DNA of 9,642 bases, from positions 1-9,642 of the forward strand of contig JACNLN010000211.1 in assembly GCA_014381485.1 (NCBI GenBank). Direction: 5' to 3'. Origin of the DNA: Fidelibacterota bacterium. Lineage in GTDB: Bacteria; Fidelibacterota; Marinisomatia; Marinisomatales; CAZVFT01. Position numbers and translations under genes: made by a program. Below, in pieces: positions 1-7,300 of the stretch. Below the pieces are notes generated by a model that was not told the DNA's origin, did not search any database, and was given only the letters and a program-made list of their open reading frames with translations. How positions within the stretch are numbered: the stretch's first letter is position 1; every line of letters begins with the position of its first letter.

Positions 1-1
1 T

Positions 2-205
2 GCCATCCTTCCCGGTGCTGGACGAATCTATGTTGGTAGATTCTGAGAAGGTCTCTTTGGATTCACCACGTTTGCTCTCACTGCCAACATCTCTTAAATC
101 CACTACCGGAATGGGAACCAATATAGATTTGGCATTTTTGCAATTGGGACCGTTGCTATTTATACCGGAGAGATTTTTGGCACCTATCGAGCAGCAAGCC
201 AATAA
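2..205 (+). pseudogene. Decayed C-terminal part of a small membrane protein (DUF5683-like)
   Basis: The frame that begins at base 2 reads as a membrane protein interrupted by two stops: AILPGAGRIYVGRF, stop TGA (44-46), EGLFGFTTFALTANIS, stop TAA (95-97), then IHYRNGNQYRFGIFAIG, continuing through a second hydrophobic stretch and GEIFGTYRAASQ to a final TAA (203-205). The PGAGxIYxGRxxxG start, two hydrophobic segments and the closing G-IYG-Y-AA pattern recall the DUF5683-like membrane proteins of Bacteroidetes and relatives; this is memory of a family pattern, not a search. Each stop can be one transition from a sense codon (TGG to TGA, CAA to TAA). The overlapping frame starting with GTG at 15 gives an implausible serine/leucine-rich peptide and is only a shadow. 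The 5' part of the gene lies outside the window, so it may carry more lesions. Sequencing error or stop read-through are the alternatives. Confidence 0.68.
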
Positions 206-228
206 AACCTCGAAAAGGTTGAGGTTTT
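204..228 (+). terminator. Candidate intrinsic terminator hairpin after the broken gene
   Basis: Arms AAAACCTC (204-211) and GAGGTTTT (221-228) form a perfect 8-bp stem with a 9-nt loop, beginning inside the last stop of the decayed gene. The downstream arm ends in TTTT, but no longer U tract follows, so termination strength is uncertain. Confidence 0.4.
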
Positions 229-239
229 GTCTGTAGGAG

Positions 240-268
240 TTGATTTTCCGGTGATTGTTTTTTAAAAT
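240..268 (+). promoter_or_regulatory. Candidate sigma70-type promoter for the repeat lipoprotein gene
   Basis: A -35 box TTGATT (240-245, 4 of 6 consensus) and a -10 box TAAAAT (263-268, 5 of 6) are separated by exactly 17 bases. Transcription would begin near 275, giving a leader of about 40 bases before the ATG at 316. The site lies just after the candidate terminator hairpin, which fits an independent transcription unit. Confidence 0.42.
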
Positions 269-315
269 GTAGTATCGGTGTTAGTTATTCCACCCTCAAA
301 ACAAAAGAGGTTGTT

Positions 316-1518
316 ATGAACAAACATATTCTAAAATCAATTGTCATCTCTTTGGTTGGACTGTTGTTGTTTTCTACTTGTGAAGAACCTGAGGAAGAAG
401 AAACACAAGTAATATTTGTAAAAACCTTTGGGGGAAGTGATTGTGATAAAGGTTATTCCGTTCAACAAACAGAAGATGGTGGATATATCATTACAGGTTA
501 TACAGAATCTTTCGGGAATGGTTTAACTGATGTCTTGTTAATCAAAACTGATTCTAATGGAAATGAAGAGTGGAATCAGACATTTGGGGGAAGTAGTTAT
601 GATTATGGTAAATCCGTCCAACAAACCACCGATGGTGGCTACATCATTACAAGTTTGACAACATCTTTCGGGAATGGAGCTTATGATGTCTGGTTAATCA
701 AGACAGATGCAAATGGAAATGAAGAGTGGAATCAGACATTTGGTGGAAGTGAGTCCGATAGAGGTTTTTCCGTTCAACAGACAACGGATGGTGGATATAT
801 CATTACTGGTCATACAAATTCTTTCATGATTGGTTTAACTTATGTCTGGTTAATCAAAACAGACTCACAGGGGAACGAAGAATGGAACCAGACCTTTGGT
901 GGAGGTGTTTATGATTGGGGTTTTTCCGTTCAACAGACCACAGATGGTGGATATATCATTACAGGTTGGACAGAATCTTTCGGGAATGGTTTAACTGATG
1001 TCTTATTAATCAAAACTGATTCTAATGGAAATGAAGAGTGGAATCAGACTTGTGGTGGAAGCAGTAGTGATAAGGGTTATTCTATTCAACAGACCACAGA
1101 CGATGGATATATCGTTACAGGTTATACAGAATCTTTCGGAAATGGTTTAACTGATGTCTGGTTAATAAAAACGGATTCAGAAGGAAATGAAGAGTGGAAC
1201 CAGACCTTTGGTGGAAGTAGTGGTGAAATGGGTTTTTCAGTCCAACAGACCACAGATGGTGGATATATTATTACTGGGAGGACAAATCCATTCGAGAGTT
1301 GTTATGATGTCTGGTTAATCAAAACTGATTCACAGGGAAATGAAGAGTGGAATCAGACTTTTGGTGGTAGTATTACTGATAATGGTTATTCCGTTCAACA
1401 GACCACAGATGGTGGATATATTATTACGGGTTCTACAGATTCTTTCTGGAATGGTGGTTCAGATGTCTTGTTAATCAAAACAGACTCAGAAGGAAACACA
1501 GTTCCATACGGTGATTAG
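316..1518 (+). CDS. Repeat lipoprotein, probable seven-bladed beta-propeller
   Basis: The 400-residue product starts with a lipoprotein signal: a KHILK n-region, a hydrophobic core and a lipobox ending FSTC, with Cys22 as the probable lipidated residue, followed by an acidic linker (EEPEEEE). From residue 38 to the end it consists of seven consecutive repeats (38-89, 90-141, 142-193, 194-245, 246-297, 298-348, 349-400). All are 52 residues except the sixth, which is 51. The consensus is FGGS-x2-D-x-G-x-SVQQTTDGGYIITG-x-T-x-SFGNG-x2-DVWLIKTD-x2-GNEEWNQT. Seven glycine- and aromatic-rich repeats of about 50 residues fit a closed seven-bladed beta-propeller, but the fold is inferred. The last repeat ends in TVPYGD instead of EEWNQT, as expected for a terminal blade. 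An SD-like AGAGG (306-310) lies 5 bases before the ATG. I see no catalytic motif; a binding or surface role is plausible but unproven. Blades 1 and 4 share an almost identical 80-nt stretch, which points to recent internal recombination. Confidence 0.85.
   Translation: MNKHILKSIVISLVGLLLFSTCEEPEEEETQVIFVKTFGGSDCDKGYSVQQTEDGGYIITGYTESFGNGLTDVLLIKTDSNGNEEWNQTFGGSSYDYGKSVQQTTDGGYIITSLTTSFGNGAYDVWLIKTDANGNEEWNQTFGGSESDRGFSVQQTTDGGYIITGHTNSFMIGLTYVWLIKTDSQGNEEWNQTFGGGVYDWGFSVQQTTDGGYIITGWTESFGNGLTDVLLIKTDSNGNEEWNQTCGGSSSDKGYSIQQTTDDGYIVTGYTESFGNGLTDVWLIKTDSEGNEEWNQTFGGSSGEMGFSVQQTTDGGYIITGRTNPFESCYDVWLIKTDSQGNEEWNQTFGGSITDNGYSVQQTTDGGYIITGSTDSFWNGGSDVLLIKTDSEGNTVPYGD
427..1515 (+). repeat. Seven in-frame tandem coding repeats, period 156 nt
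   Basis: Units lie at 427-582, 583-738, 739-894, 895-1050, 1051-1206, 1207-1359 (one codon shorter) and 1360-1515. Similarity is visible in the DNA as well as the protein. Positions 502-581 and 970-1049 match over 80 nt with a single G/A difference and are exactly three units (468 nt) apart. The most conserved blocks encode SVQQTTDGGYIIT and the KTD-x2-GNEEWNQT end; variation concentrates after FGGS and around the SFGNG turn. Confidence 0.9.
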
Positions 1519-1615
1519 AAAGGAACAGTTGTTCAGAAAGACGTCTGGTGTTGCGGTTCAGTTTAAAATCCATATTGAAGTCTTGAGAGAAATAGTTAAA
1601 TTCTCCACGCAGTTT

Positions 1616-1688
1616 GCCACGGTAGCTTAGTTGGTAAAGCAGTCGATTCGTAATCGACAGAGCGCCGGTTCGAGTCCAGCCCGTGGCT
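1616..1688 (+). tRNA. tRNA-Thr (anticodon CGT)
   Basis: A 73-nt cloverleaf without an encoded CCA. The acceptor stem is GCCACGG/CCGTGGC (1616-1622, 1681-1687) with discriminator T1688. The D stem is GCTT/AAGC with loop AGTTGGTA, the anticodon stem GTCGA/TCGAC, and the loop TTCGTAA puts CGT at 1649-1651, reading ACG (Thr). The T loop is TTCGAGT. Tertiary positions look functional: T33, G18G19, G15-C48, and a T13-A22 pair with A46, in place of the more usual C13-G22-G46. One defect is visible: the middle pair of the T stem (51:63) is C1666 against A1678. A T run follows directly (1690-1696) and may help end transcription. Possible promoter boxes upstream (TTGAAG 1575-1580, TAAATT 1597-1602) are weak. 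The gene sits alone between the lipoprotein gene and a repeat island. I see no copy of its 3' end elsewhere in the window that would suggest an attachment site. Confidence 0.93.
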
Positions 1689-1696
1689 CTTTTTTT

Positions 1697-1850
1697 GCGG
1701 ATTTTACCCTTCAGGGTTTTAAAAAACAGTTGAGTTATCAGCTTACTTTTTTTAAAAGGCTAAAGCCTGAAATCCGTTCTGTGGATCTTACCCTTCAGGG
1801 TTTAAAAAACAGTTGAGCTATCAGCTTGCTTTTTTTAAAAGGCTAAAGCC
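1697..1850. repeat. Two tandem hairpin-forming repeat units, period 84 nt
   Basis: Unit 1 (1697-1767) and unit 2 (1781-1850) differ by four substitutions and one T. Each begins with the small palindrome CCCTTCAGGG and ends with GGCTAAAGCC. Between these lies a long hairpin: TTTTAAAAAA (1717-1726) pairs with TTTTTTAAAA (1748-1757), and AGTTGA (1728-1733) pairs with TCAGCT (1738-1743, one G-T pair) around a 4-base loop. In unit 2 the same stems are kept (1801-1839); one substitution falls in the loop (GTTA to GCTA) and one in the unpaired bulge. A degenerate relative (AAGCCTGAAATC then a GCGGATT-type stretch) lies at 2118-2144. The layout resembles REP/BIME-like elements; no transposase is present. 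The short open frame crossing this area is just the repeat read as protein. Confidence 0.75.
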
Positions 1851-1902
1851 CAATTGTTGTCTATCTTCATTCAATTTACGTTCTTTCAGTTGAGTACATT
1901 TC

Positions 1903-2092
1903 TAACACACCCCCTCCCGAAGGCTTGGGAGACCCTCACCGATAGAATCGGGATTTTCAACTCTCAAGAGGGGACTCACACAGTAGATCGAGGTCTCACA
2001 ATATCACGGCACACAAAGTCCCCTCCATTGGAGGGGTGCCCCGATACGTTCACTTCGTTCTCTATCGGGACAGGGCAAGATGGGGTGGGTTA
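1903..2092. repeat. 190-bp palindromic, MITE-like intergenic element
   Basis: The ends are inverted: TAACACACCCC (1903-1913) against GGGGTGGGTTA (2082-2092), with one mismatch. Inside are several nested inverted repeats: CCGAT/ATCGG (1939-1951), GAGGGGACT (1968-1976) with AGTCCCCTC (2017-2025), a perfect CCCCTCC/GGAGGGG hairpin (2020-2036), and CCCGATA/TATCGGG (2040-2046, 2063-2069). It carries no credible gene; the open frame covering it is a product of its GC-rich composition. It looks like the dispersed palindromic repeats I associate with Bacteroidetes, Ignavibacteria and Marinimicrobia genomes. It shares the CCCCTCC/GGAGGGG stem with the island at 3813-3857. Obvious target-site duplications were not identified. 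Confidence 0.65.
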
Positions 2093-2192
2093 TTGATATC
2101 CCTTTCGTAAAAGACTCAAGCCTGAAATCTGGTGCGGATTCCTTACTCTTCATTGATTTTCCTCTAATTGAGGTATAAATTTAATCTCAACC

Positions 2193-2326
2193 GCAAAGCT
2201 CGCGAAGTAAAACGTAAAGAATGCTACGAAAAACCATGACAGTAAACATAATAGAAAATAGAGTGATTGGTATAACACATAGAATTGGAAAAAGAAAAAA
2301 CAATTATTAAACTTAGCGAACTTTGC
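2193..2326. repeat. Inverted GCAAAG-type boxes upstream of rarA
   Basis: GCAAAGCTCGCGAAGT (2193-2208) and ACTTAGCGAACTTTGC (2311-2326) are inverted copies matching at 14 of 16 positions, 102 bases apart. The right arm is followed by further CTTTG units (CTTTGTAA, CCTTTGCAGT) running almost to the rarA start. The A/T-rich interior holds no gene. The boxes could be a remnant of a dispersed intergenic repeat or a leader/regulatory structure of rarA. Confidence 0.45.
2268..2276 (+). promoter_or_regulatory. Possible extended -10 promoter for rarA
   Basis: TGG followed by TATAAC (2271-2276, 5 of 6 consensus) has the TGn extension used by promoters lacking a good -35 box; no convincing -35 is present. 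Transcription would start near 2283, about 80 bases before the rarA ATG. The right GCAAAG-type arm (2311-2326) would then lie in the leader. Weak evidence. Confidence 0.25.
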
Positions 2327-2364
2327 ATAAGTCTTTGTAACCTTTGCAGTAAAAATATATAAAG

Positions 2365-3660
2365 ATGAAAGTACAAAAATCTACACTACCCCCCCTGGCT
2401 GACCGTGTTCGGCCAACTGCTTTGAATGATTTCGTTGGTCAGGAACATATTGTCGGCAAAGGGTCTCTTTTCCGCAAATCCATCGAAACTAACGAACTTT
2501 TCAGCCTTATTTTCTGGGGACCTCCCGGCACTGGTAAAACCACACTGGCGAAAATTATTGCTAATGAAACTAACGCCGATTTTTATGCATTGACTGCTGT
2601 TGCTTCAGGCGTCAAACAGGTTCGGAAAATTCTTGCAATCGGGAAAACGAATTCCCTTCTAAAGAAAAGGACAATCCTTTTCATTGATGAAATTCACCAT
2701 TTCAGTAAAACACAACAGGATGCTCTTCTGCAATCTGTGGAAGAGGGAACGGTTATTTTGATAGGATCTACCACAGAGAATCCCTCTTTTGAAATCATTT
2801 CCCCTCTCCTCTCAAGGTGTCGGGTGATGAAACTGGAACCTCTTTCAAATAAGGACCTGTCAACTATTCTTTCCCGTGCTCTGAAGTCAGATATCCTGTT
2901 ACATAAGAAAAAAATCAAATTCAACAGGGAGGTGAGAGATTCCCTGATTCGTTCTTCCGGCGGTGATGCCCGGAAAATGTTAAACACCCTTGAAGCAAGC
3001 CTGTTTCTCAGCAAAAAAAAGGAAGATACATTAATCATCAGTGAGAAGGCTCTGTCAGATGCTCTCCAGGCAAAAACGCGCATATACGACAAAAAGGGTG
3101 ACTATCACTACGACACAATTTCTGCTTTCATCAAATCGGTACGGGGGAGCGATCCCGATGCGGCTATCTACTGGCTTGCTACCATGCTGGAGGGAGGAGA
3201 AAAACCGGAGTTCATCGCCCGGCGGCTTATCATTCTTTCTTCAGAAGATATTGGAAATGCTGACCCGCAGGCGCTGGTGCTGGCAACAGCGGGCTTTCAG
3301 GCTGTTCATACCATTGGGATGCCTGAAGCAGCCCTGATCCTTGCACAGATGACCACCTATCTTGCTTCCAGTCCCAAATCCAACGCCAGCTACAAAGCCA
3401 TCTCCCGGGCAAGAAAAAAGATCCAAAGCGAGGGAACCTCTTCTGTCCCCCTGCATTTACGAAACGCACCCACTGACCTGATGAAAAATCTTGATTATGG
3501 AAAAGATTATACATATCCCCACGATGAGAAAGACCATTTTGTTGAAGAACATTACTTTCCAGAGGGAATGAAACCGGTGACATTTTACCACCCAACGGAA
3601 CAGGGATATGAAGATTTCATCAAAAAGCGATTGAAAAAATTGTGGAAAGACAGGTATTAA
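2365..3660 (+). CDS. rarA: Replication-associated recombination protein A (RarA/MgsA), AAA+ ATPase
   Basis: The product is a 431-residue cytoplasmic ATPase related to the clamp loader and RuvB, acting at stalled replication forks in bacteria. Seen in order: an N-terminal PLADRVRPTALNDFVGQEH block (10-28) typical of RarA, Walker A GPPGTGKT (52-59), Walker B ILFIDEIHHF (104-113, D108 E109), the QQDALL block (117-122), sensor 1 GSTTENPSFE (134-143), an arginine finger in LLSRC (R151) and sensor 2 GGDAR (199-203). The C-terminal tetramerisation/MgsA part includes YDKKGDYHYDTISAFIKSVR (241-260), then GSDPDAA, ARRLIILSSEDIGNADP and the LHLRNAPT block. Length matches the family (about 430-450). No strong SD is visible before the ATG; the leader is A/T-rich, but the start suits the conserved N-terminus. 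It is intact and flanked on both sides by repeat islands, so it is probably transcribed alone. Confidence 0.96.
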   Translation: MKVQKSTLPPLADRVRPTALNDFVGQEHIVGKGSLFRKSIETNELFSLIFWGPPGTGKTTLAKIIANETNADFYALTAVASGVKQVRKILAIGKTNSLLKKRTILFIDEIHHFSKTQQDALLQSVEEGTVILIGSTTENPSFEIISPLLSRCRVMKLEPLSNKDLSTILSRALKSDILLHKKKIKFNREVRDSLIRSSGGDARKMLNTLEASLFLSKKKEDTLIISEKALSDALQAKTRIYDKKGDYHYDTISAFIKSVRGSDPDAAIYWLATMLEGGEKPEFIARRLIILSSEDIGNADPQALVLATAGFQAVHTIGMPEAALILAQMTTYLASSPKSNASYKAISRARKKIQSEGTSSVPLHLRNAPTDLMKNLDYGKDYTYPHDEKDHFVEEHYFPEGMKPVTFYHPTEQGYEDFIKKRLKKLWKDRY

Positions 3661-3757
3661 TTGGGGTTTATCACACATTATTATCGGTCAGGCTCCCGAC
3701 TGATGGGTAATCTTGTCATGATCCTGACTGATATGTTTTCAAATGACCTCTCTGCCT

Positions 3758-3803
3758 GCCAGCCCTTTGGGAGCAGCCGGGCCAGCCCTTTGGGAGCAGG
3801 CGG
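3758..3803. repeat. 23-bp tandem duplication
   Basis: Copies at 3758-3780 and 3781-3803 differ at one base (C3777 versus G3800). Each starts GCCAGCCCTTTGGGAGCAG and ends near CCGG/GCGG, so the pair is strongly GC-rich in a region otherwise rich in A/T. Confidence 0.85.
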
Positions 3804-3812
3804 GCCCTCTTT

Positions 3813-3857
3813 CCCCTCCCCCGACAAGTCGGGATCTTGGGACTTGCCAAGGAGGGG
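3813..3857. repeat. Long stem CCCCTCC/GGAGGGG with inner hairpin
   Basis: CCCCTCC (3813-3819) and GGAGGGG (3851-3857) are perfect inverted arms; inside them CCCGAC (3820-3825) faces GTCGGG (3828-3833). The same outer arms occur in the palindromic element at 2020-2036, so both islands probably carry members of one repeat family. Confidence 0.55.
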
Positions 3858-3880
3858 ATTAAGGGATGGTCTGGACTTGT

Positions 3881-3900
3881 CAAGCCTGCTTGCAGGCTTG
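3881..3900. repeat. Near-perfect 20-nt palindrome
   Basis: CAAGCCTGC (3881-3889) and GCAGGCTTG (3892-3900) are perfect 9-bp arms separated by TT. No T tract follows, so it is listed as a structural repeat and not as a terminator. Confidence 0.6.
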
Positions 3901-4180
3901 TTCGCTGATGTGTACAGACGGAGAGGAGACGAAACCTGTCGATCTTTTGACGGATTGATCAGGCTCCCGACTGACCTGTCCGGTTACCAACGGAGGGGTG
4001 GTCTTACAAGTTAAACAATATGATCCAAAGGATCCCTCGGAAAAACTGTCATGTGTCGTGAGACTTTGGTTCAAACCTGTTCGGCTCCTGATGGAAAAGG
4101 TTCTCTACGATTATTTTTAGAGATCCCGCCCCAGAATGCAAGATTGAACTTCTCCTTATCGCTCGCTCTTTCTTTACCCA

Positions 4181-4201
4181 CACCCCGACCTGTCGGGGGT
4201 G
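4181..4201. repeat. Stem-loop in the region upstream of the lptD-like gene
   Basis: CACCCCGAC (4181-4189) and GTCGGGGGTG (4192-4201) pair with one bulged G. It lies before a -10-like TATACT (4216-4221) that lacks a convincing -35 box. Between 3975 and 4180 I see only a small GATCC/GGATC hairpin (4022-4034) and no gene. Confidence 0.4.
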
Positions 4202-4313
4202 AAGAGCCTAAATTTTATACTGAGGTTTTAACGTGTTAACGTGTAATCTATCAACTCATTCGTTCCAATCGCTGAACATCCACACACTCGAACACTCGAC
4301 TACGCGAACAGTT

Positions 4314-7300
4314 ATGCACTCGAACACTTTAACATGTACATTTATACTTTTCTTTATTCTATCAACTTTTCTAATGGCTCAGCCAAAAGAACGCTTGAGA
4401 TTGATCCACGCCGATACTCTGGAAAATATCACAGAAGACAACGGTAAGTCTGTACAGATTCTTACCGGAAATATCAAATTTCAAAAGAAAGACGTCATTC
4501 TCACATCTCAACGAGGATATTACTGGCAGAGAGATGACATTGGATCATTTGTAGATTCCGTTTGGATGGTGAGAAATGAACAGGTACTCAAACTTGATTC
4601 GCTCGTCTTCGATTCCAAAAACGATATTCTCACCGGGTTTTCAAATATCCATTTCACTGATGGTGAGTATGACCTCATCTCCGATACCTTAATCTATTTT
4701 TTAAACGCCGATAGTGGCATAGCATCAGGGAATGTCCACTTTATGCAGGGAAAACAGACCGTTATCAGTCGAACATTAACCTACCAGAAAAAAGAGGGAG
4801 ACAGAGCTGCAAACTACACCGCTACTGGAGATGTCAACATTTCAGAAGAAAACCGTAAAGCCACCTGCGGGAAAAGTAAATACGACTTTCACAGTGAGAC
4901 ACTGATTCTACTGGAAGATCCCATTATGTTTCAGGATAAACAGACAATGTCTGGTGAAGAAATCCATCTCTTTTATTGTAATGACACGCTCCATCACGTC
5001 ACCATTCCGGATAAGGCACATATCGTCCATCACACAGAAGGAAAAGTGGAGACATCCTTTCAAGAGGGAGATTCTACGGTTATAGATACGATGGTACAGG
5101 AATTTGTGAATGATATGACTGGCAGGGAGCTCAAGGCGTTCTTTATTGATGGAGTTCTCGATTCCGTTAGACTGGAGGGAATGGCAACTAATCTTTATCA
5201 CCTTTTTGAGGATTCCATTTATCAGGGGAATAACATCGCTTCGGGAGATACCATTACTCTTCTTTTTGAGACCGGTTCATCCACGAATAAAAATGATCTT
5301 GATTTCATTCACATTGTCGGTGGAGCCCGGGGGGAATATCACCCCTCTGAAACGATGGAGGATATCAATGCTCCCATCTACTATCGAGCCGATACTATCG
5401 AATACACCATCCCAGATCAGATTACCACACTGTCTAAATCTGCTCAAATTGAGTATCAGGATACTAAGCTGACCTCCGGATTTATCAAAGTTACCTGGGA
5501 AAACAACCTCCTCTATGCCGTTCCTATAACCGATTCTCTGGGGGTGGTAGATGGAAATACGTTTCCGATCTTTCTCGAAAAGGGGAAAAATCCGCTGGTT
5601 GGAAATTCATTGATATACAATCTTTCCACAGGACGTGGTAGAGTTAATCATGGTAAAACAGAAATGCAAGATGGCTACTACAGCGGCGATGAGATCCGCA
5701 ATCGTGGGGCAGACGTATTTCTTGTTAGAAAAGGAGTCTACACAACATGCGATCTTGACACGAATCCCCACTTCCACTTCGGGAGCAATAAGATGAAAAT
5801 GATCACCGATGAGCTGATTGTGACAAAACCTCTTGTGCTTCATCTCGGCGGTATCCCGGTGTTTGCACTCCCCTTCGCTGTATTTCCAGATCAGAGTGGT
5901 AAACGTCATTCGGGCTGGATTATGCCCTCATACGGTGAAACCAGTTTACACGGTCAATATTTAAAAGGTCTTGGATATTTCTGGGCACCAAACAATTACT
6001 GGGACAGCAAATTCCTGTTAGATTTCTATGATCAGCACGGAATCGTTTTTACTAATCATAATCGCTATAAAAAACGATACAGTTTCAATGGTAATATTAA
6101 TCTGAAGTATAACCGAACCATTCCCTCCAGGAACATTGTGGATCTGTTTGAAAAACCAGAGAGTATTCAATGGTCAGTAGCATGGAAGCACCATCAGAAA
6201 TTACGGAAAAATCAATCCCTGAATGTTAATGCAAGCTACTACAGCGATAATGATTTTAATCGCCAGTTAGGAATCAACCGATCCACGCGCCTGAATCAAA
6301 AAGCCATCTCCAGAGCCTCTTATTCAAAAAGCTGGCCCGAGTGGAAATGGAGTATCTCTGCCAACCTCTCTCAGACCCGCAATCTGATGACCAGAAATAA
6401 AATTGATCCAAAATCCTTTTACTATGAACCACCCAATAAAGCTGAATCTAAGTTAACTGAAACCACAGAAGCTTTTCCCACGTTATCCTTCCGCCGGGGT
6501 CAGAGTGAACTAATCAAAAGCCCAGAGTCGGAAAAAGCCAGAAGGTGGTTCCATAACATTTATTGGTCCTACAGCAGTACCCTGAGAAACATGGGAGCTG
6601 GATTTTACGAATCAGATTCTCTCAGGGATTCGCTTGGTGTAGGCATTCCAGATACGCTCATCTGGGGAAACCAACAGCATGAGTTTAAATCCAGCTGGGT
6701 TCACAGTATCAATCTTTCCTCTCCACAAAAAGTGTTCAAATACATCACAGTGTCTCCTCGATTCTCTTTTAAAGAAGGGTGGATCACCCGTTACTTTGAT
6801 GCCGATTCAGCCGATATTAATGGAAACCCCATCAACAAAAAAGAAATTAAAGGATTTCTATCCAGACGAACTGGTACCCTTTCATTAAATTCCAAGACAA
6901 AAATTTATGGGCTATTCCACATTAATGTGGGACCTCTCCGGGCAGTGCGCCATACATTAACACCCTCAATCGGTTTTTCCTTCCAGCCGGATTTTTCAAA
7001 ACCTCTGTTTGGTTATGACTTTGGCTACTTCAAAACATTGAAAGACAGCCTAGAGAATGAGCATTTATTCGACCCCTACAGCGGAACTCCCATTGGAGCC
7101 ACCTCCCGACGTGAAAAGCGCAGTCTGAATATTTCAGTGAATAACGTTTTTCAGGCAAAAGTAGTCAGGGATGAAAAGGAGAAAAAGATCAATTTCTTAA
7201 CTTGGAATATGAGAACCGGTTACAATTTTGCTGCCGAAGAGTTCAATCTGTCCAAGTTACGATCTTCCATCCGTGCCACTTTACCGCTAAAACTCAGTCT

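Larger units (their letters stand above)
3683..3974. repeat. Direct repeat pair bounding a hairpin-rich intergenic block
   Basis: TCAGGCTCCCGACTGA occurs exactly at 3688-3703 and 3959-3974; including the five bases upstream (3683-3687 and 3954-3958), 19 of 21 positions match. The left copy also forms a hairpin (ATCGGTC 3683-3689 with GACTGAT 3698-3704, one G-T pair) soon after the rarA stop. No T tract follows, so it is a poor intrinsic terminator. The 250 bases in between hold the tandem 23-mer and the stem-loops listed separately. I see no gene here; the open frames across it translate the repeats. Confidence 0.6.

Noticed and set aside
15..236. Open frame starting with GTG that could be called a 73-residue hypothetical protein
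   Set aside because: Its peptide has no recognisable pattern, while the neighbouring frame of the same bases reads as a coherent membrane protein with two stops; it is a shadow of that pseudogene.
427..1515. Regular tandem repetition considered as a CRISPR array
   Set aside because: The 156-nt units are in-frame, have no spacer structure and encode a continuous repeat protein.
1616..1688. tRNA 3' end as an integration attachment site
   Set aside because: No second copy of the T-arm/acceptor sequence is visible in the window and no integrase gene is present.
1631..2096. Two open frames after the tRNA
   Set aside because: They translate the tRNA, the tandem hairpin units and the palindromic element; no start signal or protein-like pattern supports them.
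3683..3704. Hairpin after rarA as an intrinsic terminator
   Set aside because: The stem is acceptable but the following bases (GGGTAATCTTG) contain no T tract, and the sequence recurs as part of a direct repeat.
3661..4239. Two open frames between rarA and the lptD-like gene
   Set aside because: They run through the tandem 23-mer and hairpins and give low-complexity Pro/Gly/Ser/Arg-rich peptides; the second overlaps the lptD-like start region.
4908..5909. Antisense open frames inside the lptD-like gene
   Set aside because: The sense strand has an uninterrupted, family-like reading across the region; the opposite-strand frames lack start signals and motifs.
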